Shown here: positions 8,412 through 15,969 of the stretch, piece after piece
Layout of the letters: each line of letters opens with the position of its first letter
How positions within the stretch are numbered: position 1 is the stretch's first letter
Assembly: GCA_017303475.1 (NCBI GenBank)
Contig: JAFLBO010000010.1
Location: 124,001-188,000, forward strand
From: Chitinophagales bacterium
GTDB taxonomy: Bacteria > Bacteroidota > Bacteroidia > Chitinophagales > Saprospiraceae
Direction: 5' to 3'
Length of the DNA stretch: 64,000 nucleotides
Notes under the pieces: generated by a model
Databases searched by the model: none
What the model was told of the DNA's origin: nothing
The model's input: the letters and a program-made list of their open reading frames with translations, nothing else
Translations under genes and position numbers: made by a program

Positions 8412-10145
8412 TTAGCGTACCAAAACCATGGTCCAGGCTGATGAACCATCTTTGGCAGAAGAGATATCCACGGAAACTGTGAGGGTTTCCTGGCCATTCT
8501 CTTTCACATAGCTCATCACCTCATAGCGGTTAGTCGTATTGCCGCCATTTGGTGCGTTAGTGCTAGTGCCGTTTTCTCCACCGTAATAGCCTTTGTAGAA
8601 ACCAATAAAGGCAGCGCCGGAAGGACCATTTGTAAGGGTAATAACCGGACGGTCGCTGCCGGAAGCTGGAGTAAAGGCAAAGGAGTGCACTGCTGAGCCA
8701 AATGCCGCGCCGTTGCCGCTGGCAGCAACCTGAGCATCAGACCAGCAACCATTCGGGCTGCCCATGTAACCATCGTTACGGGCATCGCCGTTGGTTTTGT
8801 ATTCATACACACCGCCTGAGGAGAAAATGAATTCATCGTTGGTAATGCAAGACCAGTCATCAGCACCAGTGGATGTACCGTCCAGGTAGTTAGCTGGCAC
8901 TTGCCACCAGGTGGAATTGCCAAGACCTGGTCCTACAAAAATGGAATTTGCAGCGTTGCGCACTTTCCATGCGCCGCCAATCAGGTCTGCCTCAGTTACA
9001 TCGCCGGAAACGGTAATGTCTTTTGATACTGTAGAGGTGGTATTACCTTTTTTCACTTGCAGGGTAACGGTGAAAATACCACCCGCTGCATAGGTGTGGG
9101 TTGGAGAAGTTTCTGTGGAAGTAGCGCCGTCGCCGAAATTCCAAATGTAGCTTTCTCCTTCAAATGAGTTGTTGGTGAATGCGGCTACTTTGCCGGCTAC
9201 ATCAGCCTTGAAGCTGGCAACAGCAGGCTCATCTGCCGGGTTATCGTAGTGTACCAGGGTGATTCTCCAGTAAGCATTATCAGAGGTGTTCATTGGATCC
9301 CATTTGTACCCAACCTCCAAAATCAGAGTATCCGTAGCACCATCAGACAGTTTGATGATGTCGTACTTAACAGAGTTTTGTGGTACAGAAACTTCCAGGT
9401 CGGTTCCAATCTTTTGCAGACCAATGAATGCGCCCAAACCAACCACTTCAAGGGTAGGCTTGGTACCGTTGGTAAGTACAAAAGTATGATTGCCATCACC
9501 AAAAGCGGAAAGGTCGGTTCCGCCCGGACCAGTCATGTTCGCAGGGGTTGAAGCGGCACAGATATTATTTGGTTCAAATACTCCGCCTTCTGCCCAAAAA
9601 TCGCCATTGGAGTTGTACACCATGGATTTATCGCGACCAAAAGTCCATTCATCATTCATGGTACATGGACGGTTGGCGATGTCATCGTTGCCGCGGCCCA
9701 AACCCCACCAAACCTGATCCTTAGCAATCGGACCTACTTCAAGCGGCCAGCGGTTGGCATTCACCACACGGAGCAGTTTCCAGGTTTTAGACACATCACC
9801 AACCAGCTTGGTGAGCTCGGCATCTGGGTCGGTGATGGTTACCACCTGAGATACCACGTCTGTGCCATCTTCACCAGTAGCTGTAAGTTTAACCGTGTAG
9901 GCGCCTGTGTTCGCGTACGTGTGTGTAGGATTCACATCGGTAGAAGTGCTTCCATCACCGAAGTCCCATGAGAGCGAATTGTAGTTTTGAGAAACGTTGG
10001 TAAACGCTACTTTTTTGAAATCGGCGGCGTCTACCTGAAAGGAAAAGCCGGCGATGGTTTCCAGTTTTTCCTTTTTACAGGATGCTACTGCTGACACAAC
10101 CAATACCAGGGCAATCAGCCAGGGCATTTGTAATAACTTCTTCAT
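8412..10145 (-). CDS. PKD-domain surface lipoprotein, probable glycan-binding protein
   Basis: A 577-residue lipoprotein (lipobox VASC, Cys23) with two PKD domains, each carrying the WDFGDGSTSTD or WNFGDGATSTE core and HTYA strand (about residues 35-108 and 310-390). Each PKD is followed by a similar roughly 180-residue module containing TWKLLR or AWKVRN, a WW-rich segment, and a CTMNDEW or CITNDEF strand, so the protein is an internal tandem duplication of PKD plus module. No catalytic residues are seen. It is the promoter-proximal gene of the locus, 105 bases before susC, the place where Bacteroidota often encode a surface glycan-binding protein. Binding of the glycan is inference. The exposed Trp residues are compatible with it. 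Confidence 0.85.
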   Translation of the reverse strand: MKKLLQMPWLIALVLVVSAVASCKKEKLETIAGFSFQVDAADFKKVAFTNVSQNYNSLSWDFGDGSTSTDVNPTHTYANTGAYTVKLTATGEDGTDVVSQVVTITDPDAELTKLVGDVSKTWKLLRVVNANRWPLEVGPIAKDQVWWGLGRGNDDIANRPCTMNDEWTFGRDKSMVYNSNGDFWAEGGVFEPNNICAASTPANMTGPGGTDLSAFGDGNHTFVLTNGTKPTLEVVGLGAFIGLQKIGTDLEVSVPQNSVKYDIIKLSDGATDTLILEVGYKWDPMNTSDNAYWRITLVHYDNPADEPAVASFKADVAGKVAAFTNNSFEGESYIWNFGDGATSTETSPTHTYAAGGIFTVTLQVKKGNTTSTVSKDITVSGDVTEADLIGGAWKVRNAANSIFVGPGLGNSTWWQVPANYLDGTSTGADDWSCITNDEFIFSSGGVYEYKTNGDARNDGYMGSPNGCWSDAQVAASGNGAAFGSAVHSFAFTPASGSDRPVITLTNGPSGAAFIGFYKGYYGGENGTSTNAPNGGNTTNRYEVMSYVKENGQETLTVSVDISSAKDGSSAWTMVLVR

Positions 10146-10337
10146 ACAAGAAAGGATTTAGTGGCCCATTGGACCGTTTTGAATAGTTTACGTGAACTGC
10201 TATTCTGTAAAAAAGCAGCCTGCAAAAGTGGCTTAAACGAATGCAGCAAGGCCCTTTTTCGGTACGTCATTACTACTGCACCTGCCGGTTTTACCTACAG
10301 CACAACTACTTTCAAATTCATTTTGCGACCGAGTTTC

Positions 10338-10345
10338 TACATTTG
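10338..10345 (+). promoter_or_regulatory. Predicted -7 promoter element for the triple-Y regulator
   Basis: TACATTTG matches the Bacteroidota -7 consensus TAnnTTTG exactly. It lies 14 bases before the chosen TTG start at 10360, leaving a very short leader. No good -33 TTTG was seen at the expected spacing, so support is partial. Confidence 0.45.
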
Positions 10346-10359
10346 TCCGACAGAATTAT

Positions 10360-13245
10360 TTGCCAGTGCGACAACAGACTCCATTTTTATTGTTGGTATT
10401 TTGGCTACTTTGCTTTCCGGAAATAATTTATTCGCAAAGCATCAATCTGGGAGACCCTCCGGTTTTAAACTTCGGCAAGAAGCAATACAAGGCCGGCACG
10501 CAGGTTTGGGACATAGCCCAGGACCATCGCGGCATCATGTGGTATGGCAACAATGAGGGATTACTGGAGTTCGATGGTATTCACTGGCGTTTGCACCCAT
10601 TGCCCAACCGCACCATCGTGCGGTCTGTCAGGCCAGGGAAAGACGGGAAAATATACGTAGGCGGCCAGGATGAGTTTGGATACTTCGCTCCGGATGCCCA
10701 GGGCAATCTGCAGTTCCATTCTTTGCGAAACCTTGTGCAAGGTATGGATCAGAAGCTGGGCGATATCTGGAACATAGCCGTTCGGCCTGAAGGCGTGTTT
10801 TTCCGGACCGATCATCAGGCTTTTCGCTACTTCAATGGACAATTGACTGCCTTATTTCCCAATGATACAGACTTGCATTTCATGGGAGAATGGAAGGGGC
10901 AACTTATGATTCAGGACGGCACTCGAAGCCTGTATGTATTTGAACAGGACCATTTACGAAAACTGGACAATCCGGGGCAGTTTTCCGCCGGCACCATTTC
11001 AGGCATCATACCACTCGGACCCGATTCTATTCTGGTAACAACTATCAAAAATGGTATATTTCTGTTTGCCGGTCACCAGTTTACACCCTGGAAAACCCAG
11101 GACGACGAATTTCTAAAACAGAATATCATTTTCTGTGCCGGCAAACAAAAAGACGGAAACCTGGCACTTGGAACCTCCTTGAATGGATTGGTTATTCTGG
11201 ATAAACAACGCAGGATATTCAGGCTGATTAACAAAAAAAACGGCCTGCAGAATAATACCATTCTCAGCCTTTTCATTCCGGAAAGGGGTGGTATCTGGCT
11301 TGGACTGGACAATGGGATCGATTTTGTGGATGCATCTTCCCCTTTTTCTACCGTTTTCCCGGATGGAGAATTGCAAGGCACAGGATATACAGCTCAGGTA
11401 TTTGGCGATCAAATTTATTTCGGTACCAACACCGGTTTATACACCAACCGCTGGGCGCATTACTATACCCCCACCCTTCGGAAGGCTTTTGACAAGGTGT
11501 TGAATTCGGAAGGGCAGGTTTGGAGCTTGACCAACCTCAATGGCCACCTTTTGATGGGACACCATGAAGGACCTTTTGAGGTACGAAGTGAGTCGGCACA
11601 AAAACTGGCCAATATTCAGGGTATTTGGAAATACGTGATTCACACGCCGGGGCTTGCTCTGGCCGGACACTACAATGGCATCGCACTTTTTGAACAGGTG
11701 GCCTCCGGGTGGAAATTCCGCTCGTACTTAAAAGGTCTGAAAGAGAGCAGTAGATTGCTGGCCAAGGATAAAAACAACTTTTTATGGATGGCCCATCCTT
11801 ACAGAGGTGTGTTCAGGATAAAAGCCATACCTGAGTCAGATTCCTTGTTGGTGGATTTTTTTGACAACCGCCATGGACTCCCTTCCGCACAAGGCAATCA
11901 TTTGTATCAAGTTGGCAGCGGGGTAATTTTTACCGGACAAACGGGTATTTACACCTACGTACCGGAAACAAACAAGTTTGTGCCTGAGCCTGATTTTACC
12001 GCTGTTTTTGGACCCAATGTGCATATCAGATACCTGCTTGAAGCGCCAAACGGGGATGTTTGGTATGCCACAGATACAGAAACCGGGTTGTTGCGGGTGC
12101 AGAACAGTACACTGGGCAAAAAAGTGACCAAAATACCCATTCCGGAGCTAAATGATAAACTAACGGTGGGTTTCCCGTTTATCCTTCCCGTTGATGAGCA
12201 CAATGTTTTTATAGCTTCAGATCACGGGTTTATTCAGTTCAACCCATCACTGTACTTTTCCGGACAGGACACTGTTTTACGCTTGGTTTTACACGATATC
12301 AGGTTGAAAAATGGCCCGGATAGCGTTTTATATGGCGGACATAGCGGGCCAGATGGTCATTTCACTCCCATCAAGTTGAGCGCCAACCAGAATACCCTGA
12401 TGTTTTCTTTTGCGGTACCTGATGTTCCCGGAGGGGAATTCATCCAATACACCCATTTCCTGGAAGGTTCAGCTGAAGGATGGTCTGACTGGACCGCTGA
12501 AACAGACATGGTATTCCACAACCTGCCGCCCGGTCAGTACACCTTTCATTTTAAAGCGCGCAACCAACACGGCAAGGAAAGTGCCGTGCAAAGCTTCCAG
12601 TTTCATATTGCGCCACCCTGGTATGCCAGCCCCTGGGCATATCTGGTCTATTTGCTGTTAGCAGTGGGTTTATTTATTGGTATTATCCAACGGCAGCAAC
12701 AAAAATTTGCCCGGGAGAAACGCGGTCTTGTCAACCTACATGAGGAGCAAACAAAGGTTTCCAAGGAAGCCATCAACCGGCTTGAAAATGAAAAACTGGA
12801 AGCAGAGGTGCGACACAAGAACCAGGAGCTTGCTTCTGCAACTCTGCATATTGTTCAAAAAAGTGAAATCCTGAACGCAATCCATGAGGAGTTGGAAAAA
12901 CTGAAACAATCAGCTGCGGGTAGTGTCAAATTGGAAAAAGAAATCCATCAAATCATCAAAATGCTGGAGCAGGATGCCCGTACGGATGCCGATTGGGAGC
13001 AGTTTTCCCATCATTTTGATCAGGTGCACAGCGATTTCCTGAAACGACTCAGCGAGGCTCACGCGCACCTGAGTCCGAACGATTACAAACTTTGCGCTTA
13101 TCTTAGGCTCAACTTGTCGAGCAAGGAAATAGCAGCATTGATGAATATTTCTTTGCGCGGGGTGGAATCCAGCAGATACCGACTTCGCAAGCGGCTTGGC
13201 CTGGATACGGAGGATAATTTGACGGATTATTTGATGCGGTTTTAG
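10360..13245 (+). CDS. Membrane-spanning sensor-regulator (two-component propeller, Y_Y_Y, LuxR-type HTH)
   Basis: A 961-residue one-piece regulator, divergent from the SusCD locus and its probable activator. No ATG precedes the signal-like segment (LLLVFWLLCFPEIIYSQ), so the start is TTG at 10360 or GTG at 10366. Both sit just after a TACATTTG promoter. Residues about 40-680 form a periplasmic beta-propeller with repeats of the type WDIAQDHRGIMWYGNNEGL. A Y_Y_Y domain follows (about 690-750), then one transmembrane helix (about 755-778), a long coiled coil (to about 880), and a C-terminal helix-turn-helix with LSSKEIAALMNISLRGVESSRYRLRKRLG. There is no histidine kinase or receiver domain, so ligand sensing and DNA binding are on one chain. 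Glycan fragments are the likely ligand by analogy with hybrid regulators of such loci. Confidence 0.88.
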   Translation: MPVRQQTPFLLLVFWLLCFPEIIYSQSINLGDPPVLNFGKKQYKAGTQVWDIAQDHRGIMWYGNNEGLLEFDGIHWRLHPLPNRTIVRSVRPGKDGKIYVGGQDEFGYFAPDAQGNLQFHSLRNLVQGMDQKLGDIWNIAVRPEGVFFRTDHQAFRYFNGQLTALFPNDTDLHFMGEWKGQLMIQDGTRSLYVFEQDHLRKLDNPGQFSAGTISGIIPLGPDSILVTTIKNGIFLFAGHQFTPWKTQDDEFLKQNIIFCAGKQKDGNLALGTSLNGLVILDKQRRIFRLINKKNGLQNNTILSLFIPERGGIWLGLDNGIDFVDASSPFSTVFPDGELQGTGYTAQVFGDQIYFGTNTGLYTNRWAHYYTPTLRKAFDKVLNSEGQVWSLTNLNGHLLMGHHEGPFEVRSESAQKLANIQGIWKYVIHTPGLALAGHYNGIALFEQVASGWKFRSYLKGLKESSRLLAKDKNNFLWMAHPYRGVFRIKAIPESDSLLVDFFDNRHGLPSAQGNHLYQVGSGVIFTGQTGIYTYVPETNKFVPEPDFTAVFGPNVHIRYLLEAPNGDVWYATDTETGLLRVQNSTLGKKVTKIPIPELNDKLTVGFPFILPVDEHNVFIASDHGFIQFNPSLYFSGQDTVLRLVLHDIRLKNGPDSVLYGGHSGPDGHFTPIKLSANQNTLMFSFAVPDVPGGEFIQYTHFLEGSAEGWSDWTAETDMVFHNLPPGQYTFHFKARNQHGKESAVQSFQFHIAPPWYASPWAYLVYLLLAVGLFIGIIQRQQQKFAREKRGLVNLHEEQTKVSKEAINRLENEKLEAEVRHKNQELASATLHIVQKSEILNAIHEELEKLKQSAAGSVKLEKEIHQIIKMLEQDARTDADWEQFSHHFDQVHSDFLKRLSEAHAHLSPNDYKLCAYLRLNLSSKEIAALMNISLRGVESSRYRLRKRLGLDTEDNLTDYLMRF

Positions 13246-13283
13246 CGCTAACCTGCCTTTACCCTGCCATTTTCAGAAACACA

Positions 13284-14801
13284 TTAAGTGGCTAAAGCCC
13301 TTTGCTTCAATGAGATACGGTTGATCTTACCAGTATCGTTTTTGGGTAAAGCCTCCAGAAAAACAATCTTTTTGGGTACTTTATACTTGGCAAGATGTTG
13401 TTTACAAAAATGAATCACATCCTCTTCCGAAATGGAATGCCCAGGCTTACACACCACAAAGGCGATGCCCACCTCTCCCCACTTATCGTCTGGAACTCCC
13501 ACAACAGCAGCTTCTGAAATGACTGGATGTGTTTGTAAAATACGTTCAAGTTCAACAGGGTATACATTTTCGCCACCACTGATGAACATGTTTTTAATCC
13601 GATCAACCACATATAAATAACCCTCAGCATCCTGCCTCACCAGATCTCCTGTTTTAAACCAGCCCCCGGATGCAAAAGCCCTGGTTGTTTCTGATTTATT
13701 GCGCCAATACCCCGGCGTTACCATTGGGCCACGCAACCACAATTCGCCAGGCTGGTCGGGCCGGCATAATTGGCCCTGCTCGTCTGCAATAAAGGTTTCT
13801 ACATAAAAATTGGGTCTGCCAATACTGCCACGTTTGCGCACTGCATCGTCTTGATGCAGGGAGGTTAAATTAGGCCCAACTTCAGTAAGGCCGTAACCTT
13901 GTCGGACAGGAACACCTTTCTGGGTCCATATTTCGATGAGTGGCAAGGGCAGCGGTTCACCGCCTACAATGACGTAGTGCAATTCAGGGAATGTGGCTTG
14001 GGTAAATGCTGGTTCTTCGGCCAACATTTTTAGCATGGTTGGCACGCCAAAAAAGAGGGTGCAGCGTTCCGTTTGCAAGAGAGTAAGTACTGTTGCCGGA
14101 TCAAATTTTTTCAATATACAGGTATAACCACCGTGGTGTAAAAAGGGTGTGGTAAGCACATTCCAACCACCGGTATGGAAGGGTGGAGCAAAAAGCAACG
14201 TTCTGCTTTCTGCATTGACAATCAAAGAAATAGCCGTATTAATACTATTCCAAAACTGCATCTTATGGGTATATAGTGCTCCCTTGGGATGACCTGTTGT
14301 GCCGGAAGTGTACAAGATGAAAACCGGATCGGAATCTTTAATGATGGCAGGAGGAAAGGGCTCAGTTAGCTCCTTTGTGGTTAACCCGGCTGTTAGTTCC
14401 TCTGTGGAAATTCGGTGTTTTACCCGTGAATAAGTCCTGGCCGAATCCAACAAATGCTGATACTTAGGCTCAGTAATTACCATACCGGGAGCCGCGTTTT
14501 TCAGCATAAAGTCCAGTTCTGAAGAGGTTAACCTGTAGTTTAATGGAACGAGGATAATGCCTGTTTTTTGTGCCATAGCAAACAAGACCATGTACTCCAG
14601 GGAATAATCAGACAAGATCGCTATCCTATCGCCCTTGGTCAATCCATATTGCCGGGTGAATAACCAGGCCAGGCTATTCGCTGCCTGATTTAGCCTGCCA
14701 TACGTGAGTGTCCTGCCCGTTTCAAACTCTTTAAAGGCTATTTTTTCGGGCGAATACAGGGCCCATTTAGCGCACCAATCTGTGGTGGGTAACTGTGTCA
14801 T
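13284..14801 (-). CDS. AMP-dependent acyl-CoA synthetase/ligase
   Basis: A 505-residue adenylate-forming enzyme of the ANL superfamily, soluble, without a signal. It shows the P-loop YTSGTTGHPKG (residues 164-174), the YGLTE motif (A5), the WFKTGDL and DRIKNMFISGGENVYPVELE motifs, and the C-terminal catalytic lysine in PKNDTGKINR. It should convert a carboxylic acid, ATP and CoA to acyl-CoA. The overall look is of a medium- or long-chain fatty or aryl-acid CoA ligase; the specificity cannot be read. It is the last gene of a five-gene minus-strand operon, 42 bases after the KAS III gene. The likely job is to activate the acid that the upstream symporter and hydrolase deliver. A beta-lactone synthetase (OleC-like) is a less likely alternative. 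Confidence 0.88.
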   Translation of the reverse strand: MTQLPTTDWCAKWALYSPEKIAFKEFETGRTLTYGRLNQAANSLAWLFTRQYGLTKGDRIAILSDYSLEYMVLFAMAQKTGIILVPLNYRLTSSELDFMLKNAAPGMVITEPKYQHLLDSARTYSRVKHRISTEELTAGLTTKELTEPFPPAIIKDSDPVFILYTSGTTGHPKGALYTHKMQFWNSINTAISLIVNAESRTLLFAPPFHTGGWNVLTTPFLHHGGYTCILKKFDPATVLTLLQTERCTLFFGVPTMLKMLAEEPAFTQATFPELHYVIVGGEPLPLPLIEIWTQKGVPVRQGYGLTEVGPNLTSLHQDDAVRKRGSIGRPNFYVETFIADEQGQLCRPDQPGELWLRGPMVTPGYWRNKSETTRAFASGGWFKTGDLVRQDAEGYLYVVDRIKNMFISGGENVYPVELERILQTHPVISEAAVVGVPDDKWGEVGIAFVVCKPGHSISEEDVIHFCKQHLAKYKVPKKIVFLEALPKNDTGKINRISLKQRALAT

Positions 14802-14843
14802 GTGTTTTAACCATTTAGCTCAACGCTGCACTGCGTAAGTTCA

Positions 14844-15836
14844 TTACATGCGAAATGCCGCTGCTGCAAAAGCCAGTCCGCCACCACTCCCAATAAAAAA
14901 CATCAAATCTCCAGGCTTTACCAGACCTTGTTCCCAAGCCTGATTAAATGCCATGGGTATACAGGCCGAGCCGGTGTACCCGAATTCGTGCATGATAGCA
15001 TGACCACGCTCTCTGGGCACTTCCAATAGGTCAAGCGTTTCACGAATGGCGTGTACATTGATTTGCGTTACAAAATAATGCGCAGCATCTGCTGGTTTAA
15101 CCCCGGTTTGGTTGCACAAATATCTGACCATTCCCGACCAGATTTCAGGATTTAGCTCTTTAGGGAACCTGCGTACAAACTGCAGCTGATGCTCATGTCT
15201 ATCAAGCACTTCATGTGTAACTGGTTGGTGGGTGCCACCGGCATAAATACCCATCCAATCGTTGTATTCCCCACGGGTAAGCAATTGCGAAGCTAAAAAA
15301 CCCTTGTCAGCGGAGTCCTTCTCTGCACGCAACACTACAGCGCCAGCGCCATCGGCAAAAAGCGTAACCGTTTTTTTATCAGTCATGTTCAGATGCTTAG
15401 ACATAGCATAAGCGCCCACTACCAACACATGACGGTAATTTGAGTCAGCCTGAATAAACTTGGAAGCCGTATCCAACCCGGTTACAAATCCCGCACAAGC
15501 TGTATTCAAATCGAACGTACCAGCTTTGCCAGCGCCGAGCCTGTATTGCAGCACCGCAGCTGTAGATGGAGACACAAATTCCGGCGTGTCTGTTGCTACA
15601 ATGATCAAATCAAGATCCCCAGCCTGAATTCCGGCCCGTTCCAGAGCCTGTTGGGCCGCCTTTTCGGCCAGATCAGCGGTGCTTTCCTGCGGAGCACACC
15701 AGCGTCTGCGATAAATCTCCACATTCTGGCGTAGCCAGGTATCTACATCCTCTCCAAGCAACTCGTTGAAATATTGGTTTTCCAGAACCCGGTCAGGAGC
15801 ATAAGCCCCTACCGATAATATGACTGCATTCTGCAT
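14844..15836 (-). CDS. KAS III (FabH-like) family protein with altered triad
   Basis: A 330-residue thiolase-fold protein from the ATG at 15836 (MQNAVILSVGAY...). A start at 15890 would add 18 residues with no family counterpart. The acylation cysteine is present in NTACAGF (Cys114), and FADGAGAVVL and GSGGGLAFAAAAFRM match the family. By eye against E. coli FabH, the His of PHQAN aligns with Gln258 (VTQINVH) and the Asn of HGNTSAAS with Tyr (FGYTGSACIP). It therefore lacks two residues normally needed for decarboxylative condensation. His262 is near and might compensate. It could act as an acyltransferase or non-decarboxylating condensing enzyme. It lies between the TonB receptor and the AMP-ligase, pointing to acyl-thioester chemistry. 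The fold is sure; the reaction is not. Confidence 0.85.
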   Translation of the reverse strand: MQNAVILSVGAYAPDRVLENQYFNELLGEDVDTWLRQNVEIYRRRWCAPQESTADLAEKAAQQALERAGIQAGDLDLIIVATDTPEFVSPSTAAVLQYRLGAGKAGTFDLNTACAGFVTGLDTASKFIQADSNYRHVLVVGAYAMSKHLNMTDKKTVTLFADGAGAVVLRAEKDSADKGFLASQLLTRGEYNDWMGIYAGGTHQPVTHEVLDRHEHQLQFVRRFPKELNPEIWSGMVRYLCNQTGVKPADAAHYFVTQINVHAIRETLDLLEVPRERGHAIMHEFGYTGSACIPMAFNQAWEQGLVKPGDLMFFIGSGGGLAFAAAAFRM

Positions 15837-15861
15837 AATGGATTGATCAGCTTGTAAAAAT

Positions 15862-15911
15862 GGCAGGGGAACGGGGAACTGTCCCTGCATGTACGTGCAT
15901 GTTCCCCTGCC
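15862..15911. terminator. Intercistronic hairpin between TonB receptor and KAS III genes
   Basis: GGCAGGGGAAC (15862-15872) pairs exactly with GTTCCCCTGCC (15901-15911), with more pairing possible in the loop. It lacks a clear T-run. Sitting inside an operon, it may attenuate or stabilise transcripts rather than stop them. Confidence 0.4.
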
Positions 15912-15969
15912 GGTCTATCGTATGAAACTCGGGTGGACACACAAAAAGCCCTTGCTTTCTATGTATTTG

